52,934 bases of DNA from JBCAWW01 sp039024315 (GTDB taxonomy: Bacteria > Bacteroidota > Bacteroidia > J057). Within the stretch, counting starts at the first letter, position 1; the number at the start of each line of letters is the position of its first letter. A program made the position numbers and the translations under genes. Shown here in pieces: positions 16,909-25,589 of the stretch. The stretch lies in NCBI GenBank assembly GCA_039024315.1, contig JBCCQN010000029.1, positions 1 through 52,934 on the forward strand, given 5' to 3'. Below the pieces are notes generated by a model. That model searched no databases, was not told the DNA's origin, and was given only the letters and a program-made list of their open reading frames with translations.

Positions 16909-18566
16909 TGAGCTCAATACCGCGTACGCTCCAAGTCGATGAGCGGGATAATGTTTTGGTAGCCTTACAAGATTTGGCCCAAGGGGAGCAAGTTGAGTCT
17001 TATGTAGGCAGCTTGTCGCTGAACGCTCATATCCCTGCCAAGCATAAGTTTAATATCCATGCCTTGCAACAAGGCCAGCCAATCGTCATGTATGGCGTGA
17101 CGGTAGGAGAAGCCTCGCAAGCCATTCCAGCAGGTAGCCTATTGACTCAAGCCAACGTACAACACGCTACTGATGCTTATCGAGTGCGTGAGCCGCAGCT
17201 AAATTGGAGTCAGCCTGACATTAGTTCATTTAGCGGCCAAAGCTTCATGGGCTTTCGGCGCCAAAACGGTCAAGTGGGGACCCGCAACTATTGGTTGGTC
17301 ATCCCCCTCGTTTTTTGCGAAAACAAAAATGTGAGCGTTCTCGAAGAGATCCTGCTCCAAGGTCTCGGCTACGCCAAGGCTCAACCCTATCGGATTGACT
17401 TCAACCAGCTAATCGAACTCTACCAAAGAGGAGAATCTGAACAGAACCTTTTGGCGGCTGATCTGCTAGCTAATGGTCCACAAAGCAAGCCCAATGCGAT
17501 CTTTCCTAATGTTGATGGCATCAAGTTTTTAACTCATCAGGGGGGCTGTGGTGGGACGCGGCAAGACAGTGATGTACTTTGTAAATTACTCGCTGGCTAC
17601 ATCACTCATCCCAATGTGGCCGGAGCCACGGTTTTGAGCTTAGGCTGCCAAAATGCCCAAATCCAGCTTCTCAAGGATGCTATCCATGCTTTAGATAAGG
17701 ACTTTGACAAGCCGGTTTACTATTTGGAGCAGCAAGCGAGTCGTTCAGTGCCCCATTATATTGAAGCTGCCACTAAGCAAACTTTTGTCGGTCTGACCAA
17801 GGCCAATAAATTTCAGCGAGAAGCCTTTCCGCTTTCGGCAATTAGCCTTGGCCTCGAATGTGGCGGCTCTGATGGCTTTTCGGGCATTTCGGCCAACCCT
17901 ACGGTAGGAGGAGTTTCGGACTTGCTAGTAAGCTTAGGCGGTAAGGCCATCTTGGCTGAATTTCCAGAACTCAATGGGGTAGAGCAAGAACTCATCAACC
18001 GTTGCGAAACCGATGCCTTAGCAGAAAAATTCACTCAACTCATGCGGACCTATGCTAGCCGAGCCGAAGCCGTTGGCTCAGGTTTTGATATGAATCCTTC
18101 TCCTGGCAATATTAAGGATGGGCTGATTACAGATGCGATGAAATCTGCCGGTGCGGCCAAGAAAGGGGGGCGTTCCCCGATAAGGGATGTACTCGACTAC
18201 ACCGAACCGGCGCGAAAAGCCGGTCTAAATCTCCTCTGTACCCCTGGCAATGACGTTGAATCCACTACGGGCCTAGCGGGCTCTGGAGCCAATCTGATTG
18301 TCTTTACCACTGGATTAGGCACGCCCACGGGCAATCCTATTGTGCCAGTAATCAAGGTCTCCAGTAATCATAAGTTGTCTAAACGCATGGCTGACATTAT
18401 TGATTGGGATTGTGGGGATATCATCGAAGGGAAAAACAGTATAGAAAAATCTGCTCAGGACTTATTACAGTTTATGATTGCTGTCGCCAGTGGCGAAAAA
18501 CGGACTAAGGCTGAAAGCTTGGAGCAAGACGACTTTATTCCCTGGAAGCGTGGTATTTCGCTATAA
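16908..18566 (+). CDS. UxaA-family aldonate dehydratase (SAF domain plus altronate/galactarate dehydratase domain)
   Basis: Dehydrates a sugar acid to a 2-keto-3-deoxy acid in the cytoplasm. From the ATG at 16908, overlapping the mutarotase stop, 552 residues are encoded; the frame continues upstream inside the mutarotase gene but lacks homologous sequence there. Residues about 5-95 form an SAF domain (VLVALQDLAQGE, IPAKHKFNIHAL). The catalytic part has MGFRRQNGQVGTRNYWLVIP, HQGGCGGTRQDSDVL, LSLGCQNAQIQ, LGLECGGSDGFSGISANP and STTGLAGSGANL, with the Cys residues that bind iron in this family. In C. jejuni the two domains are separate genes (Cj0482/Cj0483). With FucP and mutarotase, L-fuconate is the best guess; altronate or another aldonate cannot be excluded. 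Confidence 0.88.
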   Translation: MSSIPRTLQVDERDNVLVALQDLAQGEQVESYVGSLSLNAHIPAKHKFNIHALQQGQPIVMYGVTVGEASQAIPAGSLLTQANVQHATDAYRVREPQLNWSQPDISSFSGQSFMGFRRQNGQVGTRNYWLVIPLVFCENKNVSVLEEILLQGLGYAKAQPYRIDFNQLIELYQRGESEQNLLAADLLANGPQSKPNAIFPNVDGIKFLTHQGGCGGTRQDSDVLCKLLAGYITHPNVAGATVLSLGCQNAQIQLLKDAIHALDKDFDKPVYYLEQQASRSVPHYIEAATKQTFVGLTKANKFQREAFPLSAISLGLECGGSDGFSGISANPTVGGVSDLLVSLGGKAILAEFPELNGVEQELINRCETDALAEKFTQLMRTYASRAEAVGSGFDMNPSPGNIKDGLITDAMKSAGAAKKGGRSPIRDVLDYTEPARKAGLNLLCTPGNDVESTTGLAGSGANLIVFTTGLGTPTGNPIVPVIKVSSNHKLSKRMADIIDWDCGDIIEGKNSIEKSAQDLLQFMIAVASGEKRTKAESLEQDDFIPWKRGISL

Positions 18567-18583
18567 AAATGCCAACTTTTTTA

Positions 18584-18669
18584 AGTACTTAGACAAAAGT
18601 ATTTAGTTTTAAGACCGAGAAAAATAGGGCTATGCGGTTCATCCAGGCCTTTTTTCTGTACTGTATACT
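18584..18669. repeat. About 87-bp MITE-like element, copy 1
   Basis: Begins AGTACTTAGACAA, has a conserved block AGTATTTAGTTTTAAGACC, and ends TTTTTCTGTACTGTATACTT. The ends are imperfect inverted repeats. Similar elements of about the same length occur at 50826-50915 and 52729-52816. It fills most of the 151-nt gap between the dehydratase and GH117 genes. Confidence 0.6.
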
Positions 18670-18717
18670 TTTTAATCTGTACTAATTTTTACCAAAACGA
18701 GAGATACGTAATCTCGA

Positions 18718-19932
18718 ATGCACACTATTATGCCAGCTCGCTTATTATTTTCCACTCTTTGTCTAGGGATACTTGTCCTGATTTCTGGCTGTCAAGCAGA
18801 AACTCCGCGTTCTGGGACAGAAGAGCCCAAACCGACCCAAGCACAACTCGATCACCTCGGTATCACCAATGCCGATAAACTGAGTGCTGCTTCCAAACGA
18901 GCCCTAAAGTGGCCTGACATTGGTAATGAATGGTTTGGTAGGTTTAAAGTGTATGATCTCAAAGGAGATTTGGCTTATGAGGAAGGGGTGGTACGTCGCG
19001 ACCCGAGTGCGTTGATCAAACATGATGGTAAATATTTTGTGTGGTATAGCCGTAGTACTGGCCCTACGCAGGGTTTTGGCGGAGACATCGAAAACGAAAA
19101 AGTCTTTCCTTGGGATCGCTGCGATATTTGGTATGCAACCTCCGAAGATGGTTGGACCTGGAAAGAAGAAGGACTAGCCGTGCCTAGAGGCGAAAAGGGG
19201 GCTTATGATGACCGCTCGGTTTTTACTACCGAAATTTTTGTACATGAAGGGATGTATTATCTGGTCTATCAAACTGTCAAGGCGCCCTACTTTAAACGAG
19301 TCAAAAATCAAGTGGGCTTGGCATGGTCTGATAGTCCCTATGGACCTTGGACCAAGAGTCCGGAGCCTATTTTGAGCCCCGCCGATAACGGTATTTGGCA
19401 GGGCGATTCAGATAACCGCTTTTTGGTAGAAAAAAAGGGTGATTTTGATAGTCATAAGGTGCATGATCCTTGTCTCCTCTTTTTTGAAGGTAAGTTTTAT
19501 CTCTACTATAAAGGGGAGCAGATGGGGGAGGAGATCACCTTTGGTGGACGCCAAATTAGGCATGGTGTAGCCATCGCAGATGATGTCAAAGGTCCATATG
19601 TCAAGTCGCCTTACAATCCCATTTCTAACAGCGGGCATGAGATCTGTGTATGGCCTTACAATGGAGGGATTGCTTCCCTCATTACAACCGATGGTCCAGA
19701 AAAAAATACCATCCAATGGTCGCCCGACGGTATCAACTTTGAAATCAAATCCGTCATCAAAGGCGCTCCACATGCTATCGGCCTCAATCGCACCCTTGAT
19801 ACCGAAAAAGCGCCTTTCGCTGCCTTTGAATGGGGCTTGACCCACCAGTATAAAAACAGTGATTATCAATACATTAGACGTTTTTCGGGGGAGCGACAGA
19901 TCACCCATACTGCTAAGGGGGAGCAAAAGTAA
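18718..19932 (+). CDS. GH117 family glycosidase (alpha-3,6-anhydro-L-galactosidase type), lipoprotein
   Basis: GH117 enzymes release 3,6-anhydro-L-galactose (or a related sugar) from the non-reducing end of red-algal oligosaccharides. A lipoprotein signal ends LISGCQAE (Cys about residue 25). Family landmarks: NEWFGRFKVYDLKG, VVRRDPSALIKHDGKYFVWY (candidate general base Asp95), DIWYATSEDGWTWKEEGLAV, GEKGAYDDRSVFTTE, SHKVHDPCLLFFEGKFYLYY, EEITFGGRQIRHGVAIAD and SNSGHEICVWPY (His307 at the position proposed as acid in GH117). Length 404 is normal. It is separated from the fucose operon by a repeat-filled gap and may have its own promoter. Its presence points to agar- or porphyran-type substrate, or to a GH117 clade with another specificity. 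Confidence 0.9.
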   Translation: MHTIMPARLLFSTLCLGILVLISGCQAETPRSGTEEPKPTQAQLDHLGITNADKLSAASKRALKWPDIGNEWFGRFKVYDLKGDLAYEEGVVRRDPSALIKHDGKYFVWYSRSTGPTQGFGGDIENEKVFPWDRCDIWYATSEDGWTWKEEGLAVPRGEKGAYDDRSVFTTEIFVHEGMYYLVYQTVKAPYFKRVKNQVGLAWSDSPYGPWTKSPEPILSPADNGIWQGDSDNRFLVEKKGDFDSHKVHDPCLLFFEGKFYLYYKGEQMGEEITFGGRQIRHGVAIADDVKGPYVKSPYNPISNSGHEICVWPYNGGIASLITTDGPEKNTIQWSPDGINFEIKSVIKGAPHAIGLNRTLDTEKAPFAAFEWGLTHQYKNSDYQYIRRFSGERQITHTAKGEQK

Positions 19933-19949
19933 GCGTTAGTTTGAAGTTA

Positions 19950-19967
19950 CTGCTTCGCAGAACGCTT
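19950..19967 (-). repeat. AAGCGTT hairpin, CTGC/GCAG variant, after the GH117 gene
   Basis: Plus strand CTGC-TTC-GCAG-AACGCTT. A second AAGCGTT head at 19931-19937, directly after the GH117 stop, faces it, so the two heads form a larger inverted repeat of 7-bp arms (19931-19967). The remaining 175 nt up to the next gene show nothing recognisable. Confidence 0.7.
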
Positions 19968-20142
19968 AAAGGCTGACTCGTTTGACAACAGGAGTTTCAA
20001 CCCAAAACTTCTACGAGTTTTTGATTGAATCCAGAGATTAGGTCCCTCTCATTGGAGAGTTACAGATTTTCACGTTTAAGATATTCAATCTCGCAACGAA
20101 ATTGCTAAATTGATCTCATATACCTAATCTCCCCTCTCCCCG

Positions 20143-21117
20143 ATGAACAAACAAGCAATCCTCCAAAAACTCAATCTCAGTCTCCCTGTAGTTGCCTCTC
20201 CCATGTTTATTGTCTCACAGCTTGATCTGGTACGAGCTTGCTGTTACAACGGTATCGTAGGGACCTTTCCGGCCCTTAACCAACGCACTACCGAAGGTTT
20301 TGAGCAATGGCTCATCGAGCTCAACGAAGAGTTTGCCAAGCATGAAAAGGATACGGGCGAAAAGCTACCTCCCTATGGCGTCAATTTGATTGTCCACAGG
20401 ACCAATCCGCGGGCCATGATTGACTTAGAGGTCTGCGTCAAGCACAAGGTGCCGATTTTGATTACTTCACTCGGAGCCGTCAAAGAACTTGTAGAGGAAG
20501 TACATAGCTACGGCGGTCTGGTCTTTCATGATGTAACCAATAAGCGCCACGCTCAAAAGGCCATCGCCGCTGGGGTAGATGGTTTGATTTTGGTGAGTGC
20601 GGGTGCAGGCGGCCATGCTGGAACGCTCAACCCCATCCCATTTGTGGCTGAGACTCGTGAGATTTTTGATGGCCTTATTTTATTAGGCGGAAGTCTCAGC
20701 AATGGCAAGGATGTCGCTGCGGCCTTGCAGATGGGGGCTGATCTAGCTTATATGGGCACACGCTTTATCAGTACCGACGAGGCGGTAGCTTCCGAGGGCT
20801 ATCAGCGGATGATCATCGAATCCGGCACTAAAGATATTGTCTATACCGCGGCGCTTTCGGGCATTCCTGCCAACTTTTTGGGCCAAAGTTTGCTCAATAG
20901 TGGCTTTACGGAAGACCTTTGGGACCGCAAAGTAAAAATCGATTTAGGGGCAGAGTTGGATACTGAAGCCAAGGCGTGGAAAGATATCTGGTCGGCAGGT
21001 CAAGGCGTGGCTACTATCAAAGATCGCCTGCCAGTAGCTGAGCTCGTGAGCCGCATGAAGGAAGAGTTCCGCGAAGCGATCCTCTCTCAACAAAAATACC
21101 TCGAGCGGTACGGCTAG
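20143..21117 (+). CDS. Nitronate monooxygenase / 2-nitropropane dioxygenase-like flavoprotein
   Basis: FMN-dependent TIM-barrel enzyme that oxidises alkyl nitronates; some relatives act in enoyl-ACP or propionate-3-nitronate metabolism. 324 residues. Seen: N-terminal LPVVASPMFIVSQLDLVRACCYNG, then YGVNLIVHRTNPR, VPILITSLGA, FHDVTNKRHAQKAIAAGVDG, LVSAGAGGHAGTLNPIPFV (FMN phosphate loop with the usual GGHAG), and LLGGSLSNGKDVAAALQMGADLAYMGTRF split across the barrel end. The stop overlaps the stop of the convergent CoA-transferase gene (shared CTAG at 21114-21117). Substrate unknown. Confidence 0.87.
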   Translation: MNKQAILQKLNLSLPVVASPMFIVSQLDLVRACCYNGIVGTFPALNQRTTEGFEQWLIELNEEFAKHEKDTGEKLPPYGVNLIVHRTNPRAMIDLEVCVKHKVPILITSLGAVKELVEEVHSYGGLVFHDVTNKRHAQKAIAAGVDGLILVSAGAGGHAGTLNPIPFVAETREIFDGLILLGGSLSNGKDVAAALQMGADLAYMGTRFISTDEAVASEGYQRMIIESGTKDIVYTAALSGIPANFLGQSLLNSGFTEDLWDRKVKIDLGAELDTEAKAWKDIWSAGQGVATIKDRLPVAELVSRMKEEFREAILSQQKYLERYG

Positions 21118-22169
21118 GATTTTGCTTTAAAAGGCAGGCTGATGCCCGGCAAATTCATCCCATTGGGGGTTTTGATCTCCGCAAAGCTTTGCTTTGCCTG
21201 ATGGTAAGGATGTGCTTGCAACTCCTCCATTTCAAGTATGGGGGCCACACAGACATCCTTTCCGGCTAGCATTTCCATCCATTCGTCTCTCGTTTGGGTG
21301 AGAAATATTTGTTCTACTTCCCCCTTGGGGAACGATTGATTCATTAATTCCAGTTGGTGTTTACGTTGCCATTCGGGCTTGCCCAAGGCCTCACAGAGGT
21401 TGTTCCAAAACTTGATTTCCATGGCTGCTACGGACAGCCATTTGCCGTCTTTGCATTGATAGGCGGCATAATTGACGGCGGTTTTGCCATTGATAATGTT
21501 GAAGAGTCGATAGTCCAGATCTGCGCTGTGAAAGCTAAAAGGTACGGCATTGAAGGGCATAACTGCGTCTGCCAATGAGATGTCCAAATAACTCCCCTTA
21601 CCGCTACGCTCCTTTTGCAGTAAAGCAGCTTGCACGGCCATCACGGCCATATAAGCGCCGCCTATATCGGCAAACTGGGTGTCGGGCACATTGGGTTTGC
21701 CATTTTCATCTTTGAGTAGGCTCATGATGCCTGAGTAGGCGAGATAATTGAAGTCATGGCCGGCCTCGTCCCGCAAGGGGCCTTCTTGCCCATAACCCGT
21801 AAGCGAGGCATAGACTATCGCCGGATTGATTTCCTTGACTACCTCATAACCCAAACCCCAAGCCTTCATGGCTCCCGGCCGAAATTGCTCGATCAAAACA
21901 TCGGCTGTTTGTATCAGCTCGAGGACTTCGGCTTTGCCGAACGCTTCGTTGTAGTCTATTTCGACCTGCTGCTTGTTATGATTGAGCTGGTGGAAAAGCG
22001 GATTCGCGCCATCAACCATTTTGATGCCAACGCTGCGGGTATAATCAGGCCGCTTGGGACTTTCGATTTTAATGACCTCTGCCCCCATCTGGGCGAGTAA
22101 GTGCGTAGCTAAAGGGCCGGGCAGCAGGCGGGAAAAATCGATGACTTTGATGCCTTGAAGGAGGTTCAT
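21114..22169 (-). CDS. CaiB/BaiF family (class III) acyl-CoA transferase or racemase
   Basis: Class III CoA-transferases move CoA between carboxylic acids; alpha-methylacyl-CoA racemase is a close relative. 351 residues. N-terminal GIKVIDFSRLLPGPLATHLLAQMGAEVIKIE, then ADVLIEQFRPGAMKAWGLGYEVV and YASLTGYGQEGPLRDEAGHD; the catalytic Asp of the family is in TQFADIGGAYMAV. Slightly shorter than typical (about 380-400). The codons for NEAFGKAEV contain an AAGCGTT hairpin (21927-21946). It is 126 nt downstream of the FadB-like gene on the same strand, the gap being almost entirely inverted repeats, so read-through transcription is uncertain. Confidence 0.88.
   Translation of the reverse strand: MNLLQGIKVIDFSRLLPGPLATHLLAQMGAEVIKIESPKRPDYTRSVGIKMVDGANPLFHQLNHNKQQVEIDYNEAFGKAEVLELIQTADVLIEQFRPGAMKAWGLGYEVVKEINPAIVYASLTGYGQEGPLRDEAGHDFNYLAYSGIMSLLKDENGKPNVPDTQFADIGGAYMAVMAVQAALLQKERSGKGSYLDISLADAVMPFNAVPFSFHSADLDYRLFNIINGKTAVNYAAYQCKDGKWLSVAAMEIKFWNNLCEALGKPEWQRKHQLELMNQSFPKGEVEQIFLTQTRDEWMEMLAGKDVCVAPILEMEELQAHPYHQAKQSFAEIKTPNGMNLPGISLPFKAKS
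21927..21946 (-). repeat. AAGCGTT hairpin, CGGC/GCCG variant, inside the CoA-transferase gene
   Basis: Minus strand AAGCGTT-CGGC-AAA-GCCG-AA, a 6-bp stem counting TT/AA. It is translated in frame as EAFGKAE. Confidence 0.55.
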
Positions 22170-22187
22170 ACTATATGAGTTGATTGC

Positions 22188-22259
22188 TTCCTCCCCCTAT
22201 GCCAAGAAGTTTAAAAACCAAAGGTTTTTCCCCTTCGGAGGGGGATTTAGGGGGAGGAA
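22188..22259. repeat. Nested inverted repeat (three stems) in an operon gap
   Basis: Outer arms TTCCTCCCCCTA (22188-22199) and TAGGGGGAGGAA (22248-22259) are perfect 12-bp complements. Inside are AAAAACC-AAA-GGTTTTT (22213-22229) and directly CCCC-TTCGGA-GGGG (from 22230). The whole could form a cruciform or a branched RNA between the FadB-like and CoA-transferase genes. Confidence 0.7.
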
Positions 22260-22266
22260 TAGAGAG

Positions 22267-22284
22267 AAGCGTTCCGCGCAGCGG
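22267..22284 (+). repeat. AAGCGTT hairpin, CCGC/GCGG form, intergenic
   Basis: AAGCGTT-CCGC-GCA-GCGG, identical over 18 nt to copies at 45751 and 46539 and, reversed, at 35817. It lies 12 nt beyond the stop of the FadB-like gene and next to the nested inverted repeat. Confidence 0.85.
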
Positions 22285-22295
22285 TAAGTACAATA

Positions 22296-24443
22296 TCACT
22301 TAGCAAAATCATGAATCGACTTACCCGCCTTAGCCAATGCACGTAAGCTATCGGGCACCGTAAATCGCTCCCCAAAGCGAGTCGCAAAATCATCACAATC
22401 GGCGACAAACTGATCCATGCCGACAAAGTCGATATAAGAAAGCGAGCCACCGGTATAGATGGGAAAGCCCCATGCCAGCACCGAACCAATGTCTCCGTCT
22501 GTAACTGAATTGAGTACCCCTTCGTCGAGGCAGCGATAACTTTCTAGCGCTTGGCGATGCATGATGCGCTTGGCGATGGTCTCTTTGTCGAGGGTATCTA
22601 CATCAGAATTGTAAATCTCTTTGAGTTGGGGCCAAAGCTTCTTTTTGCCGCCTTGGGGGTAGTCATAAAAGCCTGCGCCATCCTTTTTGCCCGTCCGCTT
22701 GTGGGTGTGGACAAGCTCCTTGGTCATGTTGTAGGATCTAGTCTGGTAGGCAGGCTTGTCGGGATTAGGATCGCTTTCAAAAACGTGTAGACTTAAAGTC
22801 AGCGTGACCTCGTCATGTACGGCTAAAGGCCCTACGGGCATACCTTTGAGTTTGGCAATATTCTCGATCATTGCCGGAGGTACCCCTTCTTCGAGCAGGA
22901 ACATACCTTCGGTTACGTAAGTGCCAAAACAGCGAGAAGTGTAAAAACCACGGCTATCATTGACTACGATAGGGATCTTTTTGATAGTGACTGTATAATC
23001 CACCGCGGCAGCAATTGCCTTAGGGGAAGTTTTTTCGCCCACGATGATTTCTACCAAGGGCATCTTATCAACGGGGGAGAAGAAGTGGATACCGATAAAG
23101 TTTTCGGGTCGGTCGGAAAACTCTGCTAGTTGAGTGATGGGAATGGTAGAGGTATTGGAACCGTACACCTTATCCGCTGGCAGGACTGCTTCCGTCTCTT
23201 TGGTTACCTTTTCTTTGAGCGCTGGGCTTTCAAAAACAGCTTCAATCACGAGGTCGCAGTCTGCAAAGTCCGCGGCATTATCGGTAGTATGAATACGGGC
23301 TAGGAGGGCTTCGGCCTTCTCCTGCGTAGAACGCTTTTTCGCAATAGCCTTATCGAGCAGTTTTTGGCTGTAAGCTTTGCCTTTTTCAGCGGCTTCAACG
23401 GTCACATCCTTGAGCACTACGTCCATACCCACTTTGGCAGAGACATAGGCAATCCCAGCGCCCATCATGCCCGCGCCGAGCATACCGAGCTTTTTGACTT
23501 CGTATTTAGGTTCATCCTTCGGACGAGCTTTGCCCTTACGCGCTGCTTGTATGCCCATGAATCCCGTACGGATCATATTCTTCGCCTCTTTGCTCATGCA
23601 AATCTTGGTGAAGTAGCGAGCCTCGATTTCGAGGGCACGATCGATGGTCAGTTGGAGACCGTCATGGGTAACTTTGATAATGTATTCTTGGGCGGGATAA
23701 TTGCCATGCGCTAGCTTACGGAGATTACCAATCGCTCCTGCGATGACTTGCGCTCCAGTAGGAGACATCACCCCACCACCGGGAATGCGATGTTTTTTAT
23801 TGTCCCATGGCTGCACTGGATTAGGATTGGCAATTATCCAGGCCTTGGCCGCAGCAATCATTTCCTCGGGAGTCTCTACTACGGCATCGATCAGATTGAT
23901 CTTGAGGGCTTGCTGAGGGCGAGACTCCTTGCCTTGCATCAGGTGAGTTAAGGCATTTTGAATGCCCATGAGATAGGGCGCTTTGGCCGTACCCCCACCT
24001 CCTGGCAGGAGACCCACTTTGGCTTCGGGGAAGCCCAGTTTGATTTTGGTACTATTGAGCGCTATCCGATGATGACAGGTGAGGGCTAATTCCATCCCAC
24101 CGCCCAAGGCAGTACCATTGATGGCTGCGACAAAGGGTTTGCCAGCGGTTTCTACTTTGCGAAACTCGGTGTGCATATTTATGATGCCCTCAAAAAAGGC
24201 TTGGGCATCTTCGATAGGGGCACCTAGCATCCGCAGGTCGCCGCCAGCCATGAACATGGAGCGCGAGGAGGTGACAATTACGCCTTTAACAGTTTCGTCT
24301 TGGATGGCCTTTTGGGCTATTTCGAGATAGGTGGTGACAAAATCAAAGCTAAATAAATTGGCGGGTTCGTTGACTTGATTGATATCGATGGTAGCAAAGC
24401 CTTCTGCGTCAACGCTGTAGTGTAGATAGTCGTTTTTGATCAT
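22296..24443 (-). CDS. FadB/FadJ-like bifunctional enoyl-CoA hydratase / 3-hydroxyacyl-CoA dehydrogenase
   Basis: Two central steps of fatty-acid beta-oxidation in one cytoplasmic protein (715 residues, normal for the fusion). The ATG at 24443 (MIKNDYLHYSVD) is chosen over an upstream TTG at 24470. The crotonase domain occupies about 1-290: INGTALGGGMELALTCHHRI and FPEAKVGLLPGGGGTAKAPY carry the oxyanion and catalytic Glu residues. The NAD-binding domain starts near residue 315 (KLGMLGAGMMGAGIAYVSAK), with STIPITQLAEF and GIHFFSPVDKMPLVEII, followed by a C-terminal 3HCDH domain. The thiolase partner (29457) and an acyl-CoA synthetase (30811) lie within 9 kb, but not in one operon. Confidence 0.92.
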   Translation of the reverse strand: MIKNDYLHYSVDAEGFATIDINQVNEPANLFSFDFVTTYLEIAQKAIQDETVKGVIVTSSRSMFMAGGDLRMLGAPIEDAQAFFEGIINMHTEFRKVETAGKPFVAAINGTALGGGMELALTCHHRIALNSTKIKLGFPEAKVGLLPGGGGTAKAPYLMGIQNALTHLMQGKESRPQQALKINLIDAVVETPEEMIAAAKAWIIANPNPVQPWDNKKHRIPGGGVMSPTGAQVIAGAIGNLRKLAHGNYPAQEYIIKVTHDGLQLTIDRALEIEARYFTKICMSKEAKNMIRTGFMGIQAARKGKARPKDEPKYEVKKLGMLGAGMMGAGIAYVSAKVGMDVVLKDVTVEAAEKGKAYSQKLLDKAIAKKRSTQEKAEALLARIHTTDNAADFADCDLVIEAVFESPALKEKVTKETEAVLPADKVYGSNTSTIPITQLAEFSDRPENFIGIHFFSPVDKMPLVEIIVGEKTSPKAIAAAVDYTVTIKKIPIVVNDSRGFYTSRCFGTYVTEGMFLLEEGVPPAMIENIAKLKGMPVGPLAVHDEVTLTLSLHVFESDPNPDKPAYQTRSYNMTKELVHTHKRTGKKDGAGFYDYPQGGKKKLWPQLKEIYNSDVDTLDKETIAKRIMHRQALESYRCLDEGVLNSVTDGDIGSVLAWGFPIYTGGSLSYIDFVGMDQFVADCDDFATRFGERFTVPDSLRALAKAGKSIHDFAK

Positions 24444-24686
24444 TGATTGTTGGTTGAAATCAGCAGTCAATAAATTAGTTTATTTTCTTGTAAATCCAGC
24501 GTGAGGGAGAGAGTCTTTGTTTTCAAGTGATGCAAAAACAAGCAGCTTGCATTTTAAGCCCCCTGATACTGACTTTCTCGAAAAATGGCCCAGAGAGTGC
24601 TGTTTTAGTACATTAAGAAGTGTAAAATATTGTAAATCCTCGCAAAAGGGTTTCTAATCGCCAGCAAATCGGGCTAATTTTAAGTG

Positions 24687-25568
24687 ATGAGCACAAAATA
24701 CCTGAAATTGATTTTTGGTCTGCTTTGCCTCAGCCTAATTGGGACCAATACCAGCTTGGCCCAGAGCAGTCAACTTGAAGGACAAATCAAGGTGGCCATG
24801 AGAGCAATTGGACATGAAGTCCTGCTTGCCTCAGGTGATAGTGTCTCAAGAGTCCTGCCTATCGAAAAAGTAGGCCCAAGATATCAGATCTCCTTCGCTA
24901 CGAAGTTTGCTTTAGATCCTAAAGATTTGTTCCGTTCTGTCGATCGGATAATGCTCCAATCAAGATTAGCGCGTAACTATTTGGTAGAAGTGGAGAGCTG
25001 TGACTCAGCGAAAGTGGTTTACAGTTATCAAGTCGGCGGGATAGTGTTGGATTCAGGTCTTATTCCCTGTGGAGGACGCTTACTGCCGGAAGATTGCTAT
25101 CAAGTGTTTTTTAGCATTTTAGATGTACAGCCCATTGCCAAAGCTAAAAAGCAAAGCTCTTGGCTTTCGGCGGGCACGATTTCTCTCCTGCTAGGGGCCT
25201 TAATTTTGATCGGATTAGTCTTTTACAGCAAACGACAAACGAGACCTCTCCAATCTGATCCTAACAGCATTCGCATTGGGGATTACTCTTATGACAAGAA
25301 GACCATGATCCTCTCCCACAAGGGTACGGAAACCGAACTTTCTAGTAAAGAAGCGGATCTATTGCTTTTGCTATACTCGGAAGAGAACAAAGTGCTCGAA
25401 AGAGAAAATATCCTCAAACTGGTTTGGGGAGATAAAGGCGATTATGTGGGGCGTACGCTAGATGTTTTTATCTCCAAGCTCCGCAAGAAACTCTCTGCTG
25501 ACCCTAATCTAAAGATTATCAATATCCGCGGCATCGGCTATAAGTTCGTGCTCGCAGAAAAGAAGTAG
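24687..25568 (+). CDS. Membrane-anchored winged-helix (OmpR-type) transcription factor with extracytoplasmic sensor domain
   Basis: A one-component regulator, 293 residues. The ATG at 24687 is used (a GTG precedes it). Residues 1-26 are a signal peptide or signal anchor (LKLIFGLLCLSLIGTNTSLAQ). Residues 27-155 form an exported domain of unrecognised fold with three Cys (ESCDSA, IPCGG, EDCYQ). One membrane segment spans about 159-181 (WLSAGTISLLLGALILIGLV). The cytoplasmic C-terminus (about 195-293) is a Trans_reg_C winged helix: GDYSYDKKTMILSHKG, ELSSKEADLLLLLYSEENKV, ILKLVWGDKGDYVGRTLDVF, ISKLRKKL and IRGIGYKF. No receiver or kinase domain is present. Topology is N-out/C-in, opposite to ToxR. 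It is 21 nt upstream of a beta-propeller lipoprotein gene, a likely sensing partner. Divergent from the FadB-like gene. Confidence 0.85.
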   Translation: MSTKYLKLIFGLLCLSLIGTNTSLAQSSQLEGQIKVAMRAIGHEVLLASGDSVSRVLPIEKVGPRYQISFATKFALDPKDLFRSVDRIMLQSRLARNYLVEVESCDSAKVVYSYQVGGIVLDSGLIPCGGRLLPEDCYQVFFSILDVQPIAKAKKQSSWLSAGTISLLLGALILIGLVFYSKRQTRPLQSDPNSIRIGDYSYDKKTMILSHKGTETELSSKEADLLLLLYSEENKVLERENILKLVWGDKGDYVGRTLDVFISKLRKKLSADPNLKIINIRGIGYKFVLAEKK

Positions 25569-25589
25569 GCTTCACCTCAAATCCTAAGT

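Noticed and set aside
23327..23345. Degenerate AGCGTTCTACGCAG on the minus strand in the FadB-like gene
   Set aside because: Arms do not pair; coding KKRSTQEK is plausible as ordinary linker.
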